Shown here: piece after piece, positions 45,163-54,020 of the stretch
Position numbering within the stretch: the first letter of the stretch is position 1
How the letters are laid out: each line of letters starts with the position of its first letter
Assembly: GCA_019308745.1 (NCBI GenBank)
Contig: JAFDHO010000023.1
Span: forward strand, 1-61,267
Reading direction: 5' to 3'
Length of the DNA stretch: 61,267 nt
Source: Deltaproteobacteria bacterium
GTDB taxonomy: Bacteria > Desulfobacterota > DSM-4660 > Desulfatiglandales > HGW-15
Translations under genes and position numbers: made by a program
Notes under the pieces: model-generated
The model's database searches: none
Seen by the model: the letters and a program-made list of their open reading frames with translations, nothing else
Told to the model about the DNA's origin: nothing

Positions 45163-46698
45163 TCAGGCCATCACCTTCTCAAGTGCCTCTCCCTCTCGGG
45201 CTGCCTTTCTGGCCTCCTCCCTGTCATCGAAGGTGCGCCTTTCCGTACCCACTATTTGGTAGTCTTCATGCCCTTTGCCCGCAATCAGGACAAGATCCCC
45301 CTTTTCGGCAAGCCTGACGGCCTTTCCTATGGCCTCTCGCCTGTCCGGCTCCAGGAGGTACCCCCTGCTTACACTGTTCGTGTCTTGAAGTGGAGAAACC
45401 ATCCCCAGTCCCGCCTCTTGAACTCCCTTTTCTATCTCCTCTATGATCAACAGGGGGTCTTCGGTCCTCGGGTTGTCCGAGGTGATAATCAGGATATCAC
45501 TGTTGAGCCCTGCCAATCGGCCCATTTCCCTCCGCTTCCCCTTGTCCCTGTCACCTCCGCACCCAAACACCGTGATGAATCGCGCCTCCGCCAAAGGCCT
45601 CAGGTTCCGAATAGTCTTCAACAGGGCGTCAGGTGTGTGTGCATAATCCACGACTATGGTGAGCCCCAGGCCGTTGGGGACAAGCTCCATCCGTCCCGGA
45701 ACCCTATTCATCTTCTTGATGCCTCTCACCATGTCATCGAGATCGATACCGAGGGCCATGGAAGTCGCAATACTGGCAAGGATATTGTAAACATTGATCT
45801 CCCCTATGAGGGGAGACTCTATGGCCCTTGCCCCCAGGGGAGTTACTATCCTTGCTCGAATGCCCTTCTCATCCCAATGAATGGATTCCGCCCTCACATC
45901 GCTCCTCCCGCTGAGGCCGTAGGTGATCGTCTGTGCCTGGGTTAGATTCATGAGATCCCGACCGCGGGGATCGTCCAGGTTGACTACCGCGTAGTTTGGG
46001 TCATCCGGGTTCCCTCTTCCGATCCTCTGAAAAAGGAGGCTCTTTGCCTTGAAATAGGCTTCCATGTCCCTGTGGTAATCCAGATGGTCCCTGGAGATAT
46101 TGGTAAAGACGGCGACCTTGAAGGCACACTCACCTATTCGCCCCTGGTCCAGGGCATGGGAAGAAACCTCTATAATGACATCGGTTACCCCATGGTCCTT
46201 CATTTCCCTCAGCAGGGCCATGAGATCGAGGGACTCGGGCGTCGTCACCTCAGCCCTGTGTACCGCGCCGGAATACCTGTAATTGATGGTCCCGATAACA
46301 CCCGGCCTGGCACCAGCTGCCGAGAGGATGGATTCGAGAATATAGCTCGTCGTTGTCTTACCGTTCGTCCCCGTAATCCCGATAAGGCTCACTCCCTCAA
46401 AAGGGGCTCCGTAGAATTCTTGGGCCAGTCTTGCCAGGGCCTTGCGGGAATCGGGAACCAGGATCCGCGTAATGCCCTCCCCGACTCCTTGAAACCTCTC
46501 TCCTACCAGAGCAACACAGCCCCTCCCGACCGCGTCCGGGACATAGTCGTGACCATCCAACCTATGCCCCCTGAGGGCCACGAAAAGGTATCCGGGCCTA
46601 ACCTTTCGGGAATCATAGGCCAACCCCTCTATCTCCAATTGGAGGTCTCCGGAGAAGTCGCTGATCTCTATGGCTTCCAAGAGTCTAGACAGTTTCAT
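45163..46698 (-). CDS. murE: UDP-MurNAc-L-Ala-D-Glu:meso-diaminopimelate ligase
   Basis: Adds the third residue of the stem peptide. N-terminal LAYDSRKVRPGYLFVALRGH, ATP loop IGITGTNGKTTTSYILE, EVSSHALDQGR, ITSDNPRTEDP, where DNPR marks the meso-diaminopimelate-specific type, and LIAGKGHEDYQ. 511 residues, start ATG 46698. It implies a Gram-negative-type A1gamma peptidoglycan. Confidence 0.95.
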   Translation of the reverse strand: MKLSRLLEAIEISDFSGDLQLEIEGLAYDSRKVRPGYLFVALRGHRLDGHDYVPDAVGRGCVALVGERFQGVGEGITRILVPDSRKALARLAQEFYGAPFEGVSLIGITGTNGKTTTSYILESILSAAGARPGVIGTINYRYSGAVHRAEVTTPESLDLMALLREMKDHGVTDVIIEVSSHALDQGRIGECAFKVAVFTNISRDHLDYHRDMEAYFKAKSLLFQRIGRGNPDDPNYAVVNLDDPRGRDLMNLTQAQTITYGLSGRSDVRAESIHWDEKGIRARIVTPLGARAIESPLIGEINVYNILASIATSMALGIDLDDMVRGIKKMNRVPGRMELVPNGLGLTIVVDYAHTPDALLKTIRNLRPLAEARFITVFGCGGDRDKGKRREMGRLAGLNSDILIITSDNPRTEDPLLIIEEIEKGVQEAGLGMVSPLQDTNSVSRGYLLEPDRREAIGKAVRLAEKGDLVLIAGKGHEDYQIVGTERRTFDDREEARKAAREGEALEKVMA

Positions 46699-46719
46699 AG
46701 CGCATGGGTGCCCCGTTTC

Positions 46720-48675
46720 CTATTCCGGAGGTCTAAAGCTCACCTTTACCACATCCATCTTTTCCAGGGGATGCCCTGGTTCCGGGAACTGTTTGTAGGC
46801 AAAACCCGTCCCATCAACGACTACCCTAAGCCCGAGGGCCCTCCCCCTCTTCAAAACGTCTCTCATGTTCCGGCCTCTAAAATCTGGCAGGGTCTTGTCT
46901 TCTCCCCTGGAGGCGAGCTTCACCGGGGGCAAAATCTGTCTCCTGACTTCCCTGAGACCCGGCTCCTCACTCTTTACCAATTGGATCTCTGGATTTATCC
47001 TCAGGTGGTGCAGGCTCCAGGAGCCGACTTCCTTGAATACCGGCCCGGCTACGACCCCTCCATAATGAACCCCTCGTGGTTCGTCCACTGAGACTAGAAT
47101 AAGAAGCCTTGGCCTATCTGCGGGAACGAACCCAACGAAAATGGCCATGTATTTCTCATCGGAATATCTCTTTGAAAGGGGATCCACCTTTTGGGGAGTG
47201 CCTGTCTTTCCGGCCACCCTGTATCCGGTTATAGCTGCATGAGGCCCTGTACCCCTTTCACTGACCACCTCCTCCAGAATCCGGGCCACCTCTCGGGAAG
47301 TCTCGCCTCTCAGCACCTTCCTTCTCAGGCGCGGGCCGATCTTTTTGGTGATCCTGCCTCGCTGGTCGGTGACGGCTTTGACGAGGAATGGCCGCATCAG
47401 CCTTCCCCCGTTGGCGACGGCCGCTACGGCCATGGCCAGTTGCACGGAGGTTGCTGTCATGCCCTGCCCGAAAAATGCCGTGGCCCTGTCTATTTCCCTC
47501 GCCTCCTCCGGTGGCCTTATGAACCCCCGCCTCTCTCCCAGGAGGTCGATTCCGGTCTTTTCGCCGAAGCCGAGCTTCTTCAGATATTCATAGAACCTCT
47601 CGTACCCGAGGCTCTGTCCCATCTTTACGGCCCCGATGTTGCTGGAATAGACGATGATATCCTTCACGCTCAGGATGCCATGCTCTTTGGTATCGTGAAT
47701 CACATGACCCGACACCCTGAAGGCCCCCATTTCACAGTCAAACATCGTGTTAGGAGTGACGACTCCTTCCTCTAACGCTGCGGCCAGGAGAAATATCTTT
47801 ACCACTGAGCCAGGCTCGTAGCTGTCCGTAACGATACGGTTTCTCCATCGACTTGGATGAAGGCCCCTGAATTCATTCGGGTTGAATTGGGGAATCACGG
47901 CCATGGCCAAGATCTCGCCCGTCTGGGGGTCGATCACAAGGGCGTGCCCCGCCTTGGCACCAGTCCTCTTTACCACCTCGCCCAGTGCCCTTTGTGCCCT
48001 GTATTGAATGTCCTTGTCGATGGTCAGGATGAGATTGCCCATCTCATGGTCTTCGAGGCCGGGCCTGCTGATGAAAAAGGGCCTCCCCAGGGCATCTCGC
48101 ATCTTCACCAAAGAGAGTTCGGGGCCCCTCAGGACATCATCGTATCTCTTCTCTAATCCCTCCAATCCCTGATTGTCATCGCCCGCAAAACCGATCAGGT
48201 GCGCGGCTATCTCCCTGCCCGGATAGTATCTCCTGCTATCCCTCGTAAAACCGATGCCCCCAAGCTCCAGGGCCTTTATTGCCCCCGCTGTTTCCTGCGG
48301 GATCTTTCGGGCTACCCAGACAAAGGGCTTCTTACTCTTCAGTGTTTTGAGGATTCTTCCCTCATCTTCATTCAGAATCTTGGCAAGATGCCTGGCCGTA
48401 GAGGCCTTCTTGACCACGAGGTTGGGGTGGGCATAGACCGATTCAACCTCGACACTGACTGCCAGTTCGTCTCCGTCCCTGTCGTAGATTGTGCCTCTTT
48501 TTGGGGGAAGGGTGATAACGCCCTTGTAGCCTGCACGAGCGATGGAGGACAATCGATCCTTCTCCAGGACCTGAAGCTGATAGGCCCGAGCCCAAATGAT
48601 CCCAATTCCGGAAAGAAAGAAGAGGGCTACAAGGTAGATTCGAAACCTAATCCATTTCTTTTCCTTTACCTTCAT
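46720..48675 (-). CDS. ftsI: Septal transpeptidase FtsI (PBP3) with PASTA domain
   Basis: Class B penicillin-binding protein, 651 residues. One N-terminal membrane segment (IYLVALFFLSGIGIIWARAY), dimerisation domain (RGTIYDRDGDELAVS), and a transpeptidase domain with Ser290-x-x-Lys293 (SYEPGSVVKIF), the SxN motif in VYSSNIGAVKMG, and KTG in RVAGKTGTPQKV. The last ~60 residues (LPDFRGRNMRDVLKRGRALG ... VVKVSFRPP) form one PASTA domain, as in spore-former SpoVD proteins and many deltaproteobacterial FtsI. It overlaps ftsL by four bases (ATGA) and works with FtsW. Confidence 0.95.
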   Translation of the reverse strand: MKVKEKKWIRFRIYLVALFFLSGIGIIWARAYQLQVLEKDRLSSIARAGYKGVITLPPKRGTIYDRDGDELAVSVEVESVYAHPNLVVKKASTARHLAKILNEDEGRILKTLKSKKPFVWVARKIPQETAGAIKALELGGIGFTRDSRRYYPGREIAAHLIGFAGDDNQGLEGLEKRYDDVLRGPELSLVKMRDALGRPFFISRPGLEDHEMGNLILTIDKDIQYRAQRALGEVVKRTGAKAGHALVIDPQTGEILAMAVIPQFNPNEFRGLHPSRWRNRIVTDSYEPGSVVKIFLLAAALEEGVVTPNTMFDCEMGAFRVSGHVIHDTKEHGILSVKDIIVYSSNIGAVKMGQSLGYERFYEYLKKLGFGEKTGIDLLGERRGFIRPPEEAREIDRATAFFGQGMTATSVQLAMAVAAVANGGRLMRPFLVKAVTDQRGRITKKIGPRLRRKVLRGETSREVARILEEVVSERGTGPHAAITGYRVAGKTGTPQKVDPLSKRYSDEKYMAIFVGFVPADRPRLLILVSVDEPRGVHYGGVVAGPVFKEVGSWSLHHLRINPEIQLVKSEEPGLREVRRQILPPVKLASRGEDKTLPDFRGRNMRDVLKRGRALGLRVVVDGTGFAYKQFPEPGHPLEKMDVVKVSFRPPE

Positions 48676-49037
48676 GGCAAAATGATTATTTGCTCTGGTG
48701 AAGGTTCCCTGAGCCCCAACCTCCTAATGTATCTTTCAAGGGATTGGGGCGATTTCAATGTTGCCAGTTCCACCCTTAACTTCTTGTTGACTTCCCTTAG
48801 CCTTAGCTCTTCCTCCTTTAGTCGACTCAGGTCATACCCTATCTGGGTCCCCTCGAAATTGGACCATACGTATCCGATTCCACTCCCCATAAAGACAACC
48901 AGTATCAGGGCCATAAGCAGTATTTGGCGATGAGTCAAGCGAAAGGTAACCTTCTTTTTCCGCGCATTGCTCACCCTCACGCCGGTTCTGGCGTTCCGCC
49001 TTCCTTCGCTCTCAGCTCTCTGGATGGGTCTTACCAT
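48672..49037 (-). CDS. ftsL: Cell division protein FtsL
   Basis: 121 residues: basic cytoplasmic tail, one membrane segment (ILLMALILVVFMGSGIGYVW), and a periplasmic coiled coil (LSRLKEEELRLREVNKKLRV) with the family end SPQSLERYIRRLGLREPSP. FtsL pairs with FtsB and FtsQ and licenses FtsW-FtsI. Poor sequence conservation is normal; position between rsmH (3-base gap) and ftsI makes the call. Confidence 0.88.
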   Translation of the reverse strand: MVRPIQRAESEGRRNARTGVRVSNARKKKVTFRLTHRQILLMALILVVFMGSGIGYVWSNFEGTQIGYDLSRLKEEELRLREVNKKLRVELATLKSPQSLERYIRRLGLREPSPEQIIILP

Positions 49038-49040
49038 GGC

Positions 49041-50021
49041 TTACAACCTCTCTGCGGCCCTCAGGATTGCGCTCCGGGCCCTTGGGTTTTCTTCTATTTC
49101 CTTCTGGCCGGGCCTCACTCCCCTCTTGGTCAGCCTCCGAAAGAGGGGCTCCTTGCCACACCGGCAGACAGGGAAATCGGGCGGGCATTCACACCCTTTT
49201 TCCCACTGGCGCATGGTCTTCTTTAACATCCTGTCCTCCAGGGAATGGTATGACAGGACGACCAGGCGTCCCCCCTTTTTGATCAGGTCGGGGGCCTTTC
49301 CCAAAAACACCCCAAGGTTTTCCAGTTCCCTGTTCACGGCTATCCTGAGGGCCTGAAACGTCCGGGTTGCGGGATGTTTCTCGCCGGGCCTGCGGTAACG
49401 GAAAAGCGCCGATTTAATGATCTCTGATAGCTGCATGGTGCTCTCGATCGGCCCCTTTCTTCGTGCCCTTTCTATTGCCCTCGCGACTAGTCGCGCCCTT
49501 TTCTCTTCGCCATATTCCCTGAGAATCCTCTCCAGTTCTGCCGGCCCGCACTGGTTGATCAGTTCTCGAGCCATTGTCCTTTCCTCCGGATCCATCCTCA
49601 TGTCCAGCGGCTCATCCCGGCTAAAACTGAATCCCCGCCCCGATCTGTCCAGTTGATAACTCGACATCCCCAAATCCAACAGGATCCCTGCCACCTTCCC
49701 TGTCCCCAGGCCCTCCAGGATTTCGTCCATTTCCCTGTAGTTCCCCTTCACGAGGGTGAGCCGGCTCTCGAGGAAGGCAAGTCTGTCCTTTGAAAGACTG
49801 AGGGCGTCGGGATCCCGGTCCAGACAGATCAAATGCCCCCCTTTATCCAGAAGGCGGCCCAGTACTTCGCTGTGTCCCCCTGTTCCGACCGTCCCGTCAA
49901 CATAGACGTCCCGGGGGGAGGTCAACAGATATTTTACAACATCGTTGACAAGCACAGGCAGGTGAAGATATGGGGATTGCCCTGCCCTATATTCCGAGTT
50001 CTGAGAGAGACTGGCTGACAT
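49041..50021 (-). CDS. rsmH: 16S rRNA m4C1402 methyltransferase
   Basis: Methylates N4 of C1402 in 16S rRNA. SAM site VDGTVGTGGHSEVLG, LDRDPDALSL, GILLDLGMSSYQLD, RGFSFSRDEPLDMRMD, and the C-terminal VLSYHSLEDRMLKK with HPATRTFQALRIAVN. I choose ATG 50021 (MSASLSQNSEYRAGQ) with AAGGAG ten bases upstream; it overlaps mraZ by 35 bases. A longer frame to 50084 would overlap more and adds a low-complexity tail. Confidence 0.95.
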   Translation of the reverse strand: MSASLSQNSEYRAGQSPYLHLPVLVNDVVKYLLTSPRDVYVDGTVGTGGHSEVLGRLLDKGGHLICLDRDPDALSLSKDRLAFLESRLTLVKGNYREMDEILEGLGTGKVAGILLDLGMSSYQLDRSGRGFSFSRDEPLDMRMDPEERTMARELINQCGPAELERILREYGEEKRARLVARAIERARRKGPIESTMQLSEIIKSALFRYRRPGEKHPATRTFQALRIAVNRELENLGVFLGKAPDLIKKGGRLVVLSYHSLEDRMLKKTMRQWEKGCECPPDFPVCRCGKEPLFRRLTKRGVRPGQKEIEENPRARSAILRAAERL

Positions 50022-50424
50022 CCGGGAAAATCTCCTTGGCCCTCTCGAATTCCTCCTCCCACTTCTCCCTGTCCCAGATTTCAAAGAGCTTGAGTTCGCC
50101 GACGAGGACCACGTCCTTTTTCAGCCCTGCAATTTCCCTCAGGTCCGGAGGGATCGTGATCCTGCCTTGCTTGACGGGGCACTCTTGCGCTCCTGATATA
50201 AAATAACGACGATAGGTATTGACGGCACTGTCAAAGAGGGATAACTGGGCTGCCTTTTCTTCGATAGATCTCCAATCTGCCCTTGAAAAGGCCCATAGGC
50301 AGTTGAAATGATTGGTCAAAACGAGGCACTGGTCATCCTTCCCCCTCATCGCCTCTTTGAAGCGCGCAGGGATGGCAAGTCTTCCCTTTTCGTCAAGGCT
50401 ATGTTTTGATCGGCCCCTGAACAT
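49987..50424 (-). CDS. mraZ: Transcriptional regulator MraZ
   Basis: 145-residue AbrB-fold DNA-binding protein that heads and controls the dcw cluster. Two copies of the family motif are present: SLDEKGRLAIPARFKEAM and KQGRITIPPDLREIAG, each forming one half of the swapped hairpin barrel. ATG 50424 follows CAGGAGAAC. Four direct boxes just upstream match its known type of binding site, so it should autoregulate. Confidence 0.97.
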   Translation of the reverse strand: MFRGRSKHSLDEKGRLAIPARFKEAMRGKDDQCLVLTNHFNCLWAFSRADWRSIEEKAAQLSLFDSAVNTYRRYFISGAQECPVKQGRITIPPDLREIAGLKKDVVLVGELKLFEIWDREKWEEEFERAKEIFPDVSQSLSELGI

Positions 50425-50430
50425 GTTCTC

Positions 50431-50470
50431 CTGACACTTTGTTCCACTTTATTTCACTTTATGACACTTT
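50431..50470 (-). promoter_or_regulatory. Four 10-bp-phased MraZ boxes
   Basis: On the minus strand AAAGTG occurs four times exactly ten bases apart (complements at 50465-50470, 50455-50460, 50445-50450, 50435-50440). Tandem AAAGTG boxes with 10-bp period are the MraZ site described in mollicutes, and E. coli MraZ also reads direct repeats with that period. The first box overlaps the -10 element and the others cover the leader, which fits autorepression. Confidence 0.85.
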
Positions 50471-50495
50471 TAGGCCATTAATGGGAATTTGTCAA
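50467..50495 (-). promoter_or_regulatory. mra/dcw promoter
   Basis: On the minus strand TTGACA (complement of 50490-50495), a 17-base spacer and TAAAAG (complement of 50467-50472) form a good sigma-70 promoter 43-71 bases before mraZ. The -10 shares bases with the first MraZ box. Confidence 0.7.
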
Positions 50496-50783
50496 GAAAA
50501 AAATTAAATAATCAAGATAAATTAGGGGCACTTCTTCCCTTCTTAACCCATATTTCTTCCTACAACATGATAATAGAAATGTTTTATAACAATGGCTAAA
50601 AACATATGAATCTAGATATAGTGGTATGATTTAGGTATAATATACAAAATATTGTGAATCCTTGCATACCGATGTCCCTCTCTTTGAGATTTCCCTTGCA
50701 TAGGGGGGAGGTTGTTCCTAAAATGAGTTTTTTGGCATTTTCTTGTATTTAACCTTTTTCCAAGGAAGACAGGAGGGCGGACT
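50496..50783. other. AT-rich divergent region between mraZ and hsp20
   Basis: Very AT-rich for this genome (50510-50660). GTATAAT near 50634 could be a -10 for hsp20, but no matching -35, sigma-32 box or CIRCE repeat was found. AGACAGGAGGGCGG before 50784 contains the hsp20 ribosome binding site. No coding sequence seen. Confidence 0.4.
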
Positions 50784-51230
50784 ATGCCGGGGCTGGTTTT
50801 ATGGAAGAATCAAGAAATCAGGAGACTAAGAAGGGACATAGACCGTCTCTTTGCCAGGCTCTGGGACGACTTCGACGCGGGTTATCTGGCCACCTTCGAA
50901 AGGGACATGCCGCACCTGGATCTCAGCGAGACCGATGAAAGTCTCCTGGTCAAGGCGGAGTTACCTGGCGTCGACCCCGAAGACCTGGATATCTCTATAA
51001 GCGAAGATGTCCTCACCATAAGAGGTGAAATGAGGCAGACCACCACCAATGAGGAAGCCGCCTATCACAGGATCGAAAGGAGATATGGCTATTTTTCCAG
51101 GAGCATAAAACTCCCTTGCAAGGTGTCGATAGATGACATACAGGCCACTTTCGACAAAGGGGTTTTGAGGATTGATATGCCCAAATGCAAACCCGACCGC
51201 CCGCGAGAGATAAAGATCAGGGTAAGATAG
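50784..51230 (+). CDS. Small heat shock protein Hsp20
   Basis: 148 residues. ATP-independent holdase with an alpha-crystallin domain from about residue 45 (LDLSETDESLLVKAELPGVD, ISISEDVLTIRGEM, RIERRYGYFSRSIKLPCKV) to the A-x-x-x-G-V-L element ATFDKGVLRIDMPK. A short C-terminal tail ends in IKIRVR. It is followed by a Lon-like protease on the same strand, a proteostasis pairing. Confidence 0.95.
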   Translation: MPGLVLWKNQEIRRLRRDIDRLFARLWDDFDAGYLATFERDMPHLDLSETDESLLVKAELPGVDPEDLDISISEDVLTIRGEMRQTTTNEEAAYHRIERRYGYFSRSIKLPCKVSIDDIQATFDKGVLRIDMPKCKPDRPREIKIRVR

Positions 51231-51342
51231 CCTACCTCGCTTGAAGGGCTCCGCAACATCCTTTAATCGACAAAAGAGAAGGACTTGCTCTAACACAATT
51301 GGCAATCCGCCGGCTCGACGCACAAAGAGGAGGAAGAAATAT

Positions 51343-53832
51343 ATGCCCAGGAAGAAATCCGAAAGCTACAGGGTTCCCTTAGAGAAACTGAGATGGAGAC
51401 TTGACCCGGCCACTCTGCCTTTTGAAACCACCGAAGACTTGAAGCCACTCAGAGAAATCATCGGCCAAGAGAGGGGCGTTGATGCCTTCCGTTTTGCCAT
51501 GGGCATGGACAAGCCCGGTTACAATGTCTTTGTGACAGGGGCACCAGGGTCCGGGAGATTGTCTACCGTTCGAAAGATGTTGGAAGAGAGTGCCCGAAAA
51601 AACGGCAAGGTTCCGGATGATCTTTGCTATGTCAACAATTTCAAGAACCCTGAAGCACCGACCCTCCTAAGGCTTAAGGCGGGCCTGGGGAGTCAATTCA
51701 AACGAGACATTCGGGACTTCGTGGAGACCCTGAAGAAGGAAGTTCCGAGGCTCTTTGAGAGCCAGGAATACTTGAATCGAAAAAAAGAGATTATGGAAGA
51801 ATACGAAAAGAACGGTAAGGCCTTCTTTAAGGACCTGGACAAGAAGGTCAGGGAGGAAGGGTTCGCCCTCGTTGATGTACAGGTGGGCCCCATAAAGCGC
51901 CCGGAGGTGGTCCCCCTGGTAGATGGGAACCCCATGCACTTAGACCAGGTAGAGGCCCTCGTTGAAAAGGGGCGCTTTCCCAAGGAAGAATTTGAAGAGC
52001 TGAAGGAGAAACAGGCCCGATTGAGGGGGGAGATAGACCAGATATTCCTCGAGCTGAGAGACCTTCAAAAGGAGGTCCAAGAGAACATAGAAAAGATGGA
52101 CAGGCTTATGTTCATGAAGGTTGCCGCGCAACTGGCCGCTGCCCTCAAGACAAGGTACAAGAACAATGAGATCAACAAGTATCTGGACGATATGTTGGAG
52201 GACATGACCGAAAACCTGCAAATCTTCATGCCCCAGGCCCAGCAGCAGGTCCAGGGCATGCCTTTCCTCCTCCCTGAAGGCGATCCCTTCCAGCCCTATC
52301 AGGTAAATCTCATGGTAGATAATGCCGAGCAGAAGGGACCGCCCGTCATTGTGGAGAACTATCCGACCTACAGGAATCTCTTCGGGGTTATCGAGAGGGT
52401 GGTGGACCGAAGCGGGGTCTGGAGGACGGATTTCAGCAAGATAAAGGCAGGGTCCTTTGTCAAGGCGAACGGCGGTTACCTGGTATTGAATCTGACGGAC
52501 GTCCTGATTGAACCGGGCGTTTGGCCTGCCCTCAAGAGGGCCCTCAAGACCAAAAAGATGGAAATCCAGACCTACGACCCCTTCTATCTCTTCACGACCT
52601 CGGGTCTGAAGCCTGAGCCAATCGACATTAACGTGAAGGTGGCGATTATCTCGGATGAATACCTCTATTACCTGGCCCAGTACTATGACGAGGATGTCAG
52701 GAAGATATTCAAGGTCAGGGCGGATTTTGATACTGCCATGGACAAGAATAAGGAGTCCATCCTTCAGTTTGCGGAATTCATCAAAATGCGACAGGACCAG
52801 GACGAGCTGAGGCCCTTTGACAGGACTGCGGTTTCAGCCCTGATCGAGCATGCCGTACGCATGACAGGGCGCCAGGAGAAGATCTCTACCAGCTTTCCGA
52901 CCATAACCGACCTCCTCAGGGAGGCCGACTACTGGGCGGGCCAAGACAGCCAAGACGTTGTCCAGGAGAGACATGTGGACAAGACCATTGAAGCCAGGGT
53001 TTACAGGTCCAACAAGATAGAAGAACATATCCAGGAAATGATCAATCGGGGCACCCTCCTCATCGACACGGAGGGAGAAGCCGTGGGGCAGGTCAACGGG
53101 CTGGCGGTCTACAGTCTCGGTGACTATATGTTCGGTAAACCCTCCAGGATTACGGCATCAACGTCCATGGGAAGGGCAGGGATCATAAACATCGAGCGGG
53201 AGGCCGACCTCTCCGGAAATACCCACAACAAGGGGATGCTTATCATGAGCGGGTACCTGAGAAAGAAATATGCCCAGGACAAACCCCTCACCATGAGCGC
53301 GAGTATCGCCTTTGAGCAATCCTACAGTGGCATTGACGGGGACAGTGCTTCATCAACGGAGATGTACGCCCTCCTGTCGAGCCTTTCGGGCGTGCCCATA
53401 AGGCAGTACATCGCCGTTACGGGCTCCGTCAACCAGAAAGGGGAGATACAGGCCATTGGGGGAGTAAACCAGAAAATTGAAGGGTTCTATGATTGTTGCC
53501 GGACTATTGGGCTTAACGGGAAGCAGGGCGTCATGATACCGGAGAGCAATGTCAAGGACCTCATGCTCCGAAAGGACGTGGTGGACGCGGTTAAGAAGGG
53601 GACCTTCCACGTCTACGCGGTAAAGACCGTTGATCAGGGCATAGAAATCTTGACCGGGAAAAAAGCGGGCGAACTCAAACCAGACGGGACTTATCCCGAG
53701 GGGACCATCAACGACCTGGTCAACAGAAAGCTGAAGGAGCTCGCAGAGGGGTTGAAAAGGTTTGGTGAAGAGGAACAAAAGGAAGAGGACAAGAAAGGCA
53801 AGGGGAAAGGGGGGAGGACCAAGAAGAAGTAA
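51343..53832 (+). CDS. Lon-like ATP-dependent protease (AAA_32/LonB-type family)
   Basis: 829 residues from ATG 51343 (AGGAGG before it; the frame upstream is not family-like). The nucleotide loop is GAPGSGR (66-72) with Arg in place of the Walker A Lys, followed by a long coiled-coil insertion (about 130-280). The C-terminal Lon protease domain has the catalytic dyad Ser668 (GIDGDSASSTE) and Lys711 (GGVNQKIEG), 43 apart as in Lon. ASTSMGRAGIINIEREADLS and MSASIAFEQSYSG are family marks. It ends in a Lys-rich tail. Members of this family are soluble relatives of Lon, distinct from housekeeping Lon; substrates are unknown. Likely co-expressed with hsp20. Confidence 0.92.
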   Translation: MPRKKSESYRVPLEKLRWRLDPATLPFETTEDLKPLREIIGQERGVDAFRFAMGMDKPGYNVFVTGAPGSGRLSTVRKMLEESARKNGKVPDDLCYVNNFKNPEAPTLLRLKAGLGSQFKRDIRDFVETLKKEVPRLFESQEYLNRKKEIMEEYEKNGKAFFKDLDKKVREEGFALVDVQVGPIKRPEVVPLVDGNPMHLDQVEALVEKGRFPKEEFEELKEKQARLRGEIDQIFLELRDLQKEVQENIEKMDRLMFMKVAAQLAAALKTRYKNNEINKYLDDMLEDMTENLQIFMPQAQQQVQGMPFLLPEGDPFQPYQVNLMVDNAEQKGPPVIVENYPTYRNLFGVIERVVDRSGVWRTDFSKIKAGSFVKANGGYLVLNLTDVLIEPGVWPALKRALKTKKMEIQTYDPFYLFTTSGLKPEPIDINVKVAIISDEYLYYLAQYYDEDVRKIFKVRADFDTAMDKNKESILQFAEFIKMRQDQDELRPFDRTAVSALIEHAVRMTGRQEKISTSFPTITDLLREADYWAGQDSQDVVQERHVDKTIEARVYRSNKIEEHIQEMINRGTLLIDTEGEAVGQVNGLAVYSLGDYMFGKPSRITASTSMGRAGIINIEREADLSGNTHNKGMLIMSGYLRKKYAQDKPLTMSASIAFEQSYSGIDGDSASSTEMYALLSSLSGVPIRQYIAVTGSVNQKGEIQAIGGVNQKIEGFYDCCRTIGLNGKQGVMIPESNVKDLMLRKDVVDAVKKGTFHVYAVKTVDQGIEILTGKKAGELKPDGTYPEGTINDLVNRKLKELAEGLKRFGEEEQKEEDKKGKGKGGRTKKK

Positions 53833-53883
53833 TATCCATGGTATACCATGAATATTACCGTCAAGGCAGCATGGAGTCCAAGA

Positions 53884-54020
53884 TTGACACGCTCGTAAAA
53901 AGTCGCCCACTCGTCATGCCGGACTTGATCCGGCATCCGGAACCATTTGAAAAGACTGGATTCCCGCCTTCGCGGGAATGACGCCAAGGGACGTTTTGTG
54001 ACTTTTTACGAATGCATCAA
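53884..54020 (-). mobile_element. 137-bp palindromic MITE-like element, copy B
   Basis: Reverse-complement copy of the element at 24954-25090: same length, same terminal inverted repeats (TTGACACGCTCGTAAAAAGT at this end), same two internal hairpins, and only a few substitutions in the comparison by eye. It lies 51 bases after the Lon-like gene and supplies DNA that could be read as the N-terminus of the next protein. Confidence 0.75.

Noticed and set aside
50640-50783. Heat-shock sigma-32 promoter or CIRCE element before hsp20
   Set aside because: CTTGCATA strings occur but no CCCCAT-type -10 at the right distance, and no TTAGCACTC inverted repeat.
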